Under the pieces are notes generated by a model that saw only the letters and a program-made list of their open reading frames with translations, made no database searches and was not told the origin of the DNA. From Amphibalanus amphitrite (taxonomy: Eukaryota; Arthropoda; Thecostraca; Balanomorpha; Balanidae), in NCBI RefSeq assembly GCF_019059575.1, contig NW_024881842.1:186001-250000 (forward strand): DNA of 64,000 nt. Direction: 5' to 3'. Position numbers and translations under genes: made by a program. The stretch's first letter is position 1. Every line of letters begins with the position of its first letter. Below are positions 13,701 through 44,157 of the stretch, one piece after another.

Positions 13701-14245
13701 CGTCCGCCCGATGAATGCCGATAGCTCTAAGCGCTGACCGAGGAGCCCTGTTCTCCTCCTATGATGGATGCTGGTCCGTCCGCACCCTGACGTTCACAGC
13801 CGCATGGGGCGGCCGGGCTGTCTGCTCTCACCCTCTCCAGACCCGTCCGATCGGCGCAGGAGGTCGGGATCGTGATTGGGTGTGGGCGACCTCCGTCAGC
13901 GGGCTGCAGCTGCACTGCGGCCGCCGCAGACTGACTACACAGAGCTCTGCTGTATGGCTCAGCTGCTGAATAGGCATCGGATGAGCGTTAGTTTTGGGTT
14001 GGAGATATTTGTTCGATGGGCACTCAGGCATCCATGGCGGTTCGATACTGAATCTTTGTCACCGGAAAAGACGGGTTTGCTGGCAATTTCGTTCGGCTTT
14101 TTTGCAAGGTGACGTAGCTTCTAAGAACGACTTACATTCCTGTTCGTGTAGCGCGAAATTAAAACCGTATAATGTGAAAATGGACGAAAGCGGAGGGTGG
14201 TGTCAGAGCAGTATGGCTTTGTCAATTTGGGAATGAGGACTGAGG

Positions 14246-14253
14246 GTGCTTAA
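14246..14253. repeat. Left target-site duplication GTGCTTAA
   Basis: This 8-bp sequence is repeated exactly at 16719-16726, directly flanking the foldback element on both sides. An 8-bp duplication fits hAT (or P) superfamily insertion. Confidence 0.85.
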
Positions 14254-15038
14254 TAGGGTGTCCCAAATTTCACGAAGTTTTCCAATTCACTTAGGATACA
14301 CCGGGATCCCGTTCCTTGGTTCATTTGAACCTCACACACCAATTTATAGAGTAAACTACCGGTAAACAAGGTTGCCGCTTGTGCTCTGAAGTTTTATTTG
14401 CATTTTGGTGTTATATGATAGTGCAGCGTTGTAGTCTCCGAATGCAAAATGGGAAATATGTGTAAGCAACGTAGCAATATTACCTTCTTCGATGCTCAGT
14501 GATGCTCAGATCCCACGCACATTGCACAATGATGAAAATCCGGGTTTATGTACGCATACATACGTGTGAAACTGTGTGTGTGCGTGCCCATATGCCTCTG
14601 TGCGTGTGTGTATGTGTGTGTGCTTGTGCGCGAGCGTGACTGCGTGCGTGCCTACCGGATAGAAGGCAATGCCAGTTTTAATCTTGGTGTGGGTGATTTC
14701 ATGTGCCGCTGATTTCGTTTAGGACTAAGCGATCAAATAAAGGTCTCAGGTTAGTGCTTCAAATGTCTCGCTTCAGATCGAACAGTCTGCGGCAATGGCA
14801 CACCACATAAACGCAGATTGAACAGAATCAAATTTACATTGCAGCTATGGGTATTAAGTTCACCGTACACTGTCCTGAGACCGTCCACGCGGACAACAAC
14901 ATCGTGTCCGGCTATGAGATCCGTCTAAAATATCGTACCCTGCTCTGAGATTCGTCTAAAACATCGTATCCTATTCTTAGATCCGTACATCGTACACTGC
15001 TCTGAGGTCCATTTACACTCTACGGTCTACACGTAACG

Positions 15039-15302
15039 TCATCGCACCCTGTTTAATATCTGTCTATCACTACAGACCCATGTAACGTCCTTCTTCGTGT
15101 GACCGTAAAGCGACCTGTGCTTTGCCACCACCTGGGCCAGCGCCTGCAGCTGGTCCTCATCTTTCGTTCTGTCCATCATCTCCTGTGCCAGCTTCACTCC
15201 GCGATCCGCTCCATCATTCACAACTGCCAGGCTGTTGACGTACCTATTTGTGAACTGCGTTGTAACCTGAGATAATTTTCCACTTTTGACAGGCTCTTGC
15301 AA
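15039..15302 (-). CDS. Left-arm open frame of the foldback element
   Basis: An 87-residue frame read outward from the element centre, starting MQEPVK. Its middle part (YVNSLAVVNDGADRGVKLAQ onward, about 50 residues ending HRSLYGHTKKD) is closely matched by the right-arm frame. From memory, the VNDxAxRGVKL...QVVxxHR pattern resembles the C-terminal part of uncharacterised proteins in arthropods and other invertebrates, some linked to transposons; I cannot verify this. It is too short to be a transposase. It may be a remnant or captured coding fragment rather than an expressed gene. Confidence 0.35.
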   Translation of the reverse strand: MQEPVKSGKLSQVTTQFTNRYVNSLAVVNDGADRGVKLAQEMMDRTKDEDQLQALAQVVAKHRSLYGHTKKDVTWVCSDRQILNRVR

Positions 15303-15403
15303 CCATTCGAGGGCGCACTCATATGATTCTCATAGCCGGGAGCCCGGTGCAACCATTCGAGAGCGCACTCATCCAGATTCTGGATTAGTGCGCCCTCGAA
15401 TGG

Positions 15404-15631
15404 TTGCAAGAGCCTGTCAAAAAATGCAAAAGTATCTCAGGTTACAACGGAGTTCACAAATACGTCAACAGCCTGGCAGTTGTGAATGATGGAGCGGATC
15501 GCGGAGTGAAGCTGGCACAGGAGTTGATTGACAGAACGGAAGATGAGGACCAGCTGCAGACGCTGACCCAGGTGGTGGCATGGCACAGGTCGCTTTACGG
15601 TCACACGAAGAAGGACCACGTGGGTCTGTAG
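15404..15631 (+). CDS. Right-arm open frame of the foldback element
   Basis: A 75-residue frame mirroring the left-arm frame. Over the shared 52-residue core the two differ at about six positions (for example M/L, M/I, K/E, A/T, A/T, K/W) with no stop or frameshift. The N-terminal residues after MQEPVK and the C-terminal tail differ. No splice sites or promoter were recognised. It is likely a transposon-borne fragment of an unknown protein family. Confidence 0.35.
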   Translation: MQEPVKKCKSISGYNGVHKYVNSLAVVNDGADRGVKLAQELIDRTEDEDQLQTLTQVVAWHRSLYGHTKKDHVGL

Positions 15632-16326
15632 TGGTAGACAGATATTATAGCAAGGTGCGATGACGTTATTTGTAGACTTTAGAGTGTAGATGGGCCTTAG
15701 AACAGTGTAGGATGTTTTAGACGGACCTCAGAGCAGTGTAAGATGTTTAAGACGGATCTAAGAATAGGATACGATGTTTTAGACGAATCTCAGAGCAGGG
15801 TACGATATTTTAGACGGATCTCATAGCCGGGCACGATGTTGTTGTACGCGTGGACGGTCTCAGGACAGTGTACGGTGAACTTAATACCCATAGCTGCAAT
15901 GTAAATTTGATTCTGTTCAATCTGCGTTTATGTGGTGTGCCATGGCCGCAGACTGTTCGATCTGAAGCGAGACATTTGAAGCACTAACCTGAGACCTTTA
16001 TTTGATCGCTTAGTCCTAAACGAAATCAGCGGCACATGAAATCACCCGCACCAAGATTAAAACTGGCATTGCCTTCTATCCGGTAGGCACGCACGCAGTC
16101 ACGCTCGCGCACACGCACACACACATACACACACGCACAGAGGCATACGGGCACGCACACACACCGTTTCACACGTATGTATGCGTACATAAGCCCGGAT
16201 TTTCATCATTGTGCAATGTGCGTGGGATCTGAGCATCACTGAGCATCGAAGAAGGTAATATTGCTACGTTGCTTACACATATTTCCCATTTTGCATTCGG
16301 AGACTACAACGCTGCACTATCATATA

Positions 16327-16558
16327 CCGTAAGGTGGGGCTATTTGAGACAGTGGGGCTATTTGAGACAGTATTTAAAATTGCTATAAAATAAAAACCAC
16401 TTAAAATTTATGCTTGATTTTTTGCTCAGGCGATTTACTGATCGATTCCACACCTCCCTGAGCAAAAATATCACACAAAAATCAAACGATCTTCATTTTA
16501 TAGCGATTTTAAATACTGTCTCAAATAGCCCCATGTCTCAAATAGCCCCACTTTACGG
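16327..16558. mobile_element. Nested 232-bp TA-flanked MITE
   Basis: This segment is absent from the mirrored position in the left arm, where the sequence simply reads through TATA. It is flanked by TA on both sides (16325-16326 and 16559-16560). Its ends are inverted repeats beginning CCGTAAGGTGGGGCTATTTG and ending in the complement of CCGTAAAGTGGGGCTATTTG. The terminal GGGGCTATTTGAGACA motif occurs twice at each end. TA duplication fits Tc1/mariner-type MITEs. It inserted after the arms formed, or was lost from one arm. Confidence 0.85.
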
Positions 16559-16718
16559 TAACACCAAAATGCAAATAAAACTTCAGAGCACTAGCGGCAA
16601 CCTTGTTTACCGGTAGTTTACTCTATAAATTGGTGTGTGAGGTTCAAATGAACCAAGGAACGGGATTCCGGTGTATCCTAAGTGAATTGGAAAACTTCGT
16701 GAAATTTGGGACACCCTA

Positions 16719-16726
16719 GTGCTTAA
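16719..16726. repeat. Right target-site duplication GTGCTTAA
   Basis: Exact copy of 14246-14253, on the other side of the foldback element. Confidence 0.85.
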
Positions 16727-18030
16727 GGACCTCTATTTATAGAGAGGGTGAGTCGTAAGGGATGTGGTGTAAATGAGAGAGTAGATATCCGAGGGAATTT
16801 TGTATAAGGAAGTAGACCGGGTCTGTAGGAAGTGGCGTCGCGTCGCCGGTGGTCCGGCCATCACCACTGCCACAGACCGGCTCCGTACCGACCACGACGG
16901 GTGGCCTTTGTAAGAGTGTGGTGTGACGTGCAGCCGGTGACCAGTTTGTGCAAATGAACTGGAAACGTAATGTTTATCAAGGATACCAGTCGCTGCAGTG
17001 TGCAGACTTCTCAGACACAGACAAGATATGGATCGCCGGGAAAACTTTACAAAACAAAACAAAAGAACACAAAGATGCTTCTACATCATCCGTCGTAAAG
17101 CCATCTGTCTCTGCATCTCGGCGCCTGTTTTGCATAACTTCCACTAAGTCTCTGAGCGTCTTTCTATGTTGATATTGACTTATGTGACTTCCTCGTCTTG
17201 AGTCGTGGGAACCTTGGCGTCCCGTCGGAGGAAGCCGGAACGCCGGGGTGGTCCCTGTTTTCGCTGGGGTATCAAGACAAGGCGTCCTGTCTACCCCAGG
17301 TGTCACTCTCTTCATTTCCCTTCGAGCGTTGCTGAGGCCTGGAATGTTTCAGCGCGACAGAGGGCTGTCCGGAGGCATGACTGAAGGATTAGGGCCTCTT
17401 CACGTCTCCTCTTCCCTAGACAAGCACATCACAGATTATTTCGAGTGGAATGCGACCACTGCGTCACATCGCTGTTGTGTTGTATGGAGAGACATGACGT
17501 TGTATTTCGTTCATGATTCATATACAGACCCTTTGTCCGCCTCAGCGGCGTTGCGGAGTCGACGCGCCACACAATACGACGTGGCGTATGTTGTGACACG
17601 TCACGGTCCGTGATGTGACATGTCACGGTCGGTGATGCGAGAAGCGGAGATGTGTAGCGTGTCACGGCTGGAAGCACCCACAGGGGTGGAAACAGAAACG
17701 AGACGGCTTGTTGCTTGTTTGGGACTTCTTGTTGTGACACTATGCTTTTCTGCTGTCTACAGTCGCTGTGTCTCAGCATTTGGATCGTGCGTGTTATGTT
17801 TGTGTGTTCTAGTTTTGTGTCTTGTCCGATGATAACAGCTCCAACATCTTCTGTTCTGTCTCATTGTGTTGGTGAAGCAAGCCTGACATAACCCCGCGGC
17901 CCGCACCGCATAGGCTTGCGATGATCCTACCGCCATATTTCCCACTAGCTTACATCAGACAAACCTCAACAATCGCACCATACAGCCCGATCTCCAAGCC
18001 GGCACTGACCGTTCTTCCTTTCTGTTTCAG

Positions 18031-38338
<20,308 letters not shown>

Positions 38339-39640
38339 TGGTCGAGTGGCGGCGCTAGTGCGGCGCCAAGTCAACGGGCTTTAACGGGCGCCCGCCCGGT
38401 GGCGCCGAGGAGACTCATCAAAATGTCATGCCCTCCACAGTTTGTGTGCGCGGACCGCGGACATTCCATAAGCGGTGCAGTGTCCGCGCTAGGTGTTATC
38501 GAAGTGCGGCGAGGCGGCGCGCCCGCCTTCCAAAGACATTAATATGAAAGCCTGTGATCTTATGATAAGTGTGCCGTCGGTTCGTTCTCCCCCAGTGTGT
38601 CGTCAGCTGTATGTCTAGTCTCCAGTCTGCCCCCCTCGCCGGGACGCTTCGCTCTCCCTCGCCCGTGCCCCCGACTCGCTGTTTCTTTCACGGTGGACAC
38701 CTGTGATGTTGCCTTTGATGATTTGTACTGAGTTTTATCGCCTGTATTTATGTTTTGTACAAACTGTACATTCGCCAATATGCAAAGCCCTTTATGGTGG
38801 TACTGCGGGAGGCGCGAAGCCGTCACTGCAGCACGGGCATCTCTCGCGGCTCGTGTAGCGATTCGAGCGTTATTGTGTCGTTCGGGCGCTCGCTGCAGCT
38901 AGTGTCAGTGTGTGCTGACCGTCATCGAAAGTGTTGTAACGAATGTGCGAGGTACGCGTGTGTATGATGCATCAGATTGATAAGTGAGTGTGTCAGTGCC
39001 AGCGCAACTGGGAGCAAGGCTCAGCGTGTGTCTACGCTCTGTCGACTGGCGGCCGCTGACTCAAATGCTAGTTCTCCTCCTTGTCCCTGGGCAGCGCTAG
39101 GTGCATCTGAAGCAAAACCAGGGGACGAGTGAGCGAAACTGTCATTACGGCGGCCTGTCATCCATTATTTCGATACTAAACAACCATCATATCGAAGCTC
39201 CCTCTCCCTTCGGTGGTGTTGGCTGCTGTCGATCGGCTCAGCGCGCCTGTCTGAATCCACAGACCCTGTGAATCTGGCGGCCGCTCTAGTTGACAGCTCG
39301 CGACTTCACCCAGTTTGTCTGCCATGGTGGCCCGAGCAGAGCGCCCGGGACACCCAACGAAACGTACACGGCTAGTTCCTTTCTGAGAGTGTCTGTATGC
39401 GCGACGAGTGTGTGTACCGAGCTCGCCGTCTGCGCAGCGACGGTCACCGAGCGCGTTTGGTTGCAAAACACTGTTGTTAACGCACGCGTTATTGGTTGGC
39501 GCACTCGAAACGTTGGCTGCCCGTTTCCGATGCTTAAATTTCAGCTTCCTTGGCGTGAGAGGGATCAAGTTTTTGATACATAACGCTGTTGTACTATTTG
39601 TATAGAGCTTTGAGTTGAAAATAAATGATGGTATTTGTAT
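38339..39640 (+). other. Eph: Probable Eph 3' UTR
   Basis: Follows the stop codon without a recognisable coding frame. The first good AATAAA is at 39620-39625, followed by a TG-rich stretch (tggtatttgtatgcggtg), which suggests the poly(A) site lies near 39640. Confidence 0.6.
39620..39625 (+). terminator. Candidate Eph poly(A) signal AATAAA
   Basis: Canonical hexamer about 1.28 kb after the stop, with a GT-rich downstream element. This is inferred; no transcript data are available. Confidence 0.5.
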
Positions 39641-40626
39641 GCGGTGACTATTCCGGGGGCGGTGACCGATGGGGGAAAAACGCTTAGTTCGACGTTGGCA
39701 ACATAAAATATCAGAATTAGATTAGACAAATACCACTTGAAACTAGCGAGCAGAAAATAAAAGACACTACCTTACTTCGAGCAAAGCGGATCGATAGGTT
39801 TATGAATTGGAGCCAAGCACAGCAAGGGGAATTTACCACCGTATGGAAAATAGTTTGCCGATTTTACCCAGCTACGGTATTTTGGAGGAAGTGACACCAG
39901 GCTAAATGCCTAAATATCGGTATCAATATCTGCAAATAACTTTACCAGCTTGCAGAACAACGATGTTGGTATCATTATTTTGTTTAATGTCATCCGCGTC
40001 AAATGATGCATATAATTTTATGTCTTTGTTTCGGGTCAAGGGTCCAGTCAATTGGGTGACACTCATTCAGCTAAAATAGGGAGATCGCAAGACCGACCCA
40101 AACCCATATACCCTTTATAAAAACGAAATATGCGAGTTGCGAAGGATTGCCCGGCAAAGGGAACGCTGTACAGTTGCGACACTTTTGATCGTCAGAGGTT
40201 CAGTTATGAATATGTCAGTGATTTAACCAGCTCAGTAAATATCACATCGAGCTGAAATAAACGGCTTCTATCGACGGTCAGGTTTTTTAGATTCATTTAT
40301 CTATCTCAGACACGTTTAAGGCAATTGCAAAGAAGTGTGGCACTAACATGGCTTGGCATTTGGCAAGTTCATATCCCAGCAACTATTGGGCTGATTGACT
40401 AGAAGTCTTTTTGCTTGACAGCCTTACCAGTGTAACTCCTACCAGGTAGTTCCTGAGCTTTTTTCGTCGGTCATACCGTGAAGATGAAGATATATGCTAA
40501 CACCAAATATTATCGACACTGAAATGTATATTTTGATCGCTCATAAGCGCTCACAACAAACAGACCAAACAGAAATAAAGCTATTTAGTACATATAAATA
40601 CAATTGACAATTTTGTTTGCGGGTAT
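39641..40626. other. AT-rich intergenic spacer
   Basis: Separates the convergent Eph (+) and first cuticle gene (-). No gene or repeat family was recognised. The 3' end of the first cuticle gene must lie here, but no clear minus-strand AATAAA was seen within 60 bp of its stop. Confidence 0.5.
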
Positions 40627-41344
40627 TTAGTTGTAGGCCGGCTTGTAGGCGGGCTGGTAGGCGGGCTTGTAGGCGGGCTTGTAGGCGGGTTTGTAGGCGG
40701 GCTGGTAGGACGGAGCGGCGTACGAAGCGGGCTTGTAGCTGGGCTTGTAGCTGGGCTTGTACTCTTCGTAGCGGGCCTCGCCCTCGTAGGTCACCTCGGC
40801 GTTGTAGCCTCCGTAGCCCTGCTGGTCAGCCACGTACTTGACCGTCTGCACACGGCCGTCGGGCAGGTTGACCGAGTAGTAGCCGTTGACGTTCTTGGCG
40901 TCGCTGTTCTCGTTCTGCGAGAAGACGGCGCCCGAGTAGTGGTCGTTGACGGCGTAGTCGAACTGGTACGGCTGAGCGGGCTCCTTGTAGGACGGCTGGT
41001 GGTAGGCCGGGGCCGGGTGGTAGGCCGGCCGGGGGCTGTAGGGGGTGGAGGGGGCGGCGGCAGCCACGGTCACCAGGGCAGCAACGACGAAGAACTGCAA
41101 GACAGACAGAGATGACAGTTATAAATGAGCAGATTTTAGTTATGTTTCACATTGAGCTCATCTTCACATTTCCTTTTATGAAACGGGCGCGGTGCTTAAA
41201 CGCTCAAAAGTGTATGATAAGATGATTAATGAATATATTAGTCCCATAACCGAAAGTTTCTTTGCAGTGCTTTCATTCCACAAGACTCAAACCACGCAAC
41301 AGAAACGCTATAGGGTGTTGTCCGTCGAGGAAACTTACCTTCAT
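40627..41344 (-). CDS. RR-2 / pro-resilin-like cuticle protein, copy A
   Basis: A secreted structural protein of the exoskeleton. Exon 1 (41339-41344) encodes only Met-Lys before a 'gtaag' donor. Exon 2 (40627-41094) follows a 'gtcttgcag' acceptor. The product is 157 residues: signal peptide MKFFVVAALVTVAAAA (1-16), a Pro/Tyr segment (17-44), an RR-2 chitin-binding domain (about 44-107, from PYQFDYAVNDHYSG through GYYSVNLPDGRVQTVKY and GYNAEVTYEG), then a KPSY/KPAY/QPAY repeat tail ending in Asn. The LPDGRxQxVxYxADQQGY core resembles pro-resilins. The tail is Tyr-rich, which in this family allows tyrosine cross-links; that role is inferred. The ATG rather than the internal in-frame Leu codon is chosen because it completes a signal peptide and has a TATA promoter. 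Confidence 0.92.
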
Positions 41345-41367
41345 GTTTGCAGAGATTGTCTTTGGCG

Positions 41368-41406
41368 ACTGATATACTGTGAACGGCGGACCGGCCTTCC
41401 TTTATA
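41368..41406 (-). promoter_or_regulatory. Core promoter of cuticle gene A
   Basis: On the minus strand TATAAA lies at 41406-41401 and an arthropod-type initiator TCAGT at 41372-41368. The ATG follows about 25 bp later. The block around TTTATACCAGCCAGCGACCG (plus-strand text) is conserved in copies B and C. Confidence 0.75.
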
Positions 41407-42118
41407 CCAGCCAGCGACCGTAACCTTGGGTTAGAGTGAGGGCGGGGCTGAGCAGGTAGATGTGGAACACTGCATAGCCGACATTGCGGTAAAAGGAAGT
41501 GACCCATCTGGAAGGTAGCATAGGTACTAATTTAACCCACGAATTGCTTTGGGGGGAGGTTAAACACCCCCACGTTTTCGCCGTGCTAGGTAGGTATAGC
41601 TTAAAAATGGTACGCCTCATGCGCGCCAAATTGTCTTATCTGTAGCGAGTTGATTGAAGTTTATTAAGGCAAGGTTAACAAAAAATCAGTCGAAAACTTT
41701 TCGAGGTATATGGAGGCTTCAGTAACGTCATGGTTTCGCAGTATTCAACCACAAATGGCATATGCTTAAAAAATCATATGAAATCACAAAACAGACGCAC
41801 AGACATGACATGACGTAAATGCCATTAGACTCTCAATGTACTGAACATGCAGTCAAAAAATGGCTACCTTCGAATTTTTAGTGTTGTTCTACATTAACCT
41901 AAATCCTAAACTGAAGCTTGGCACCTTATCGTGGCATACTTCTCGGTCGTGATGCATGCGTCAATACGTTGAACTTTTTTACAAAAAAAAACTTCTTATG
42001 ATAAAAATGGACGCCCCCTCGACGTCTAGTCTAAAACTACCTATAAAATATATGTATTGTGCCTGCACGAATGCCAACTTTGGATTTTCAGGGATCCTGA
42101 TACTTGATTGACCTGACC

Positions 42119-42498
42119 TTGATCCTAAACTGTGACCACTAAATTCAATTTTAAAGTTCTCATGCGAAGCATCTCGTCGCTTTCTTTCGTTTGTCACCTC
42201 GCGCGTTTCGCTGGTTATTGAATGTCGACTTATTGGCTCAGGGCGTTTAAGCCCCCCCCCCCGCCACCACCACCTAGCAGCAATTGGTGGGTGCCGAAAA
42301 TACCCCAGTTACTGCCCGGTTAAGCATTTGGGTTACATGAAGTAACGCGCATCAGGAACGGATTGTCCAATTCCCTCAGCATTGTAATCCGTTTGTAACA
42401 CGCATTTGCTCTGCTCATGTATCCCCGGTCAAAGAACGATGGTTCTATAAAAAGACGTAGGTACAGTGATCGTCTAACCCTCGCCGGCCAAGGGCTGC
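42119..42498. repeat. Interspersed repeat with poly-C core, copy 1
   Basis: Starts TTGATCCTAAAC and ends CGCCGGCCAAGGGCTGCC. It is about 90% similar to 45708-46020 plus 46937-47007. In the second copy the sequence is interrupted at TGTA|TCCCC by a transposon, so this copy is the uninterrupted reference site. Confidence 0.85.
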
Positions 42499-42840
42499 CA
42501 CCTCCCCCCCCCCCCATAGTTTTTTTTCGCGATAGCTCAGAACGCGCCGGCGATAGAGTTGAAGCTTCGCATACCGGACCGTGAATTCAAGCCGGGGCTT
42601 GTGACACCAGCCGCATTTTCAGGTCAGGTCAGGTCACTGCCCTATGACGTCATAGGATAACCTCTCCACGGTCCTAAAATGTCACAACTTCGCAACGCCC
42701 TCATGGTGCCAAAGAAGCTTACACAGGGAGATTAGACTTACAGGACTAGTTATGCATGGTATCCTTCAGAGGTCTCACAACTTGCATTTATCGGATTTCT
42801 CCCTAAGGTCACATGGGGTCAGGTCGACCACGTGACTCAC

Positions 42841-43086
42841 TAGGGATGTAAATTACAGAGTTTCGAAATACCGATAACAAACCAATTACCAACCTCAACT
42901 ATGAGGAAATACCGAAATCGAACCAACATGGGAACATAAAGGAAATGCCAACTTTTTACTAATTTCTCAGCTTCTTATACATTAGTGAGGGTCCATAATG
43001 CCAACAAAATACCGAACACATTATGATTGAAATACCAAATACCAAGTTGGTATCGGTCTGGTATCGGTTGATGTTTGACATCTCTA
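42841..43086. mobile_element. hAT-like MITE (246 bp)
   Basis: Ends TAGGGATGTAAA and TTGACATCTCTA are imperfect inverted repeats (TAGRGATGTMAA). The interior has repeated ACCGATA/GGTATCGGT words in opposite orientations. Flanking octamers TGACTCAC and GAGCTCAC agree at five of eight bases, an eroded 8-bp duplication. A related interior, rich in the same words, occurs at about 53570-53810. Confidence 0.55.
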
Positions 43087-44157
43087 GAGCTCACCATAAG
43101 TCAATGGGAGAAATGTGGAAACTGCTATTTTGGCGCCGGAACTGGATCTAAAATGAGTATCTCTAGCACACGGAACTGTGATTCCATACACTCCTTGCAA
43201 GGTCTGCTTTCCTTTGGCATCATTCACTGTCCGTGACGTCATTTATGAGGTAACTTGAAGGCCACAACAGTTGTTCGAACAAATAAGCTGTCGAGAGGCG
43301 GGAAAGCCTCCAACTGACTCGGGAAGACCTGCCCAATCGAATGATATACGATATGACCTCTTTCGATCAATTTGGTGACCTGAAGGGCTCTGACCTGACC
43401 TGGACCTGGGTTCAGCACCTTACGGTGACCTCATCCAAACAAAAAATATACCATTCGACGCCGCCTGAGCTAGACAAACACGATGATGCCAAAATCGCAT
43501 CTCTGCGGCTATTTTAAAGGAAGCTATTTACCTACCAAAAAGCAAACCTGTGCCTTGGGCCGCTTGACCTGACCTCAGAGGCCACCCGTTGACCTGAGAA
43601 CATAAAATCGATTCCCAGCTGCTGTGTCTCGTAACCGTGCACACTTTCGTTTTTGTGCGAGGTTCTAGCTCAATTAGGGGTGAAACGGTGAGGAAGGGTC
43701 GAAGTACAATTCTCGGCCGGGACTTTTGTAGAAAACCAATAGGTCCGGTGAGGTTTCAAGAAACACAAAGAGTGCCTGACAGCTGACAGCCAGGCGAAAG
43801 CATACCTATTTACCTAAGCGTGCTGTCTTTCGTTCGGGTTCGGAATCATATACCATGCTGGCTGCTGCCCATAGACAAACACTAAAAAGACAAACGCTAA
43901 AATACTGATAAATCTTTATCACTTGAACCGATGAAGGAACGCCTCCGAAATATGTTAAGTGTTTTTGTAACTTAAAGCAATTCTTAGAATTTTAAACAGA
44001 AGGTTATTCCATTAAATATATACACTAAAAAGATATAAATGTCAATGAAATATATATTTTGTACGCAAAAACAGTCACAACCAACGGACCAATCTCACGT
44101 AAAGCCACTTATGAATTGATATACATAAATAGAAAGAAAAGCTCAGTTCAAAGAACT

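Larger units (their letters stand above)
1..14253. other. GC/CpG-rich region without a supported gene
   Basis: I see no coding sequence I can defend in this stretch. Open frames occur on all strands but are Arg/Pro/Ser/Gly-rich, overlap each other in several frames, and show no family motif, as expected of GC-rich DNA with few stop codons. The region is rich in CpG, in C or G runs and in short tandem repeats, some listed separately. It lies immediately 5' of the first visible Eph exon, so it may be a long Eph intron or the Eph upstream region. Small exons of the missing ephrin-binding domain could be hidden here, but I could not identify any. Confidence 0.6.
14254..16718. mobile_element. hAT-like foldback transposon with arms of about 1.07 kb
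   Basis: The two halves are reverse complements along almost their whole length: the left arm is about 14254-15319, the right arm about 15388-16718, and the loop is about 68 bp. The ends begin TAGGGTGTCCCA and end TGGGACACCCTA, and an identical 8-bp duplication flanks them. The ends match the YARNG-type termini known for hAT elements. No transposase is visible, so it would be non-autonomous. A GT-rich microsatellite in the left arm (about 14570-14640) is mirrored as AC in the right arm (about 16089-16150). Each arm carries a short related open frame pointing away from the centre. The right arm holds a later 232-bp insertion. It probably lies upstream of, or in a 5' intron of, the Eph gene. 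Confidence 0.88.
41440..44157. other. Repeat-rich spacer between cuticle genes A and B
   Basis: No gene found. It holds one copy of a repeat family with a poly-C core (42119-42498), a hAT-like MITE (42841-43086), and many AGGTCA/TGACCT words between about 42600 and 43600. Confidence 0.6.

Noticed and set aside
14570..14645. GT-rich tract considered as an independent microsatellite
   Set aside because: It is part of the foldback arm and is mirrored as an AC tract in the other arm.
40617..40841. Plus-strand Arg/Cys-rich repeat frame
   Set aside because: Antisense reading of the KPAY tail of cuticle gene A; no independent support.
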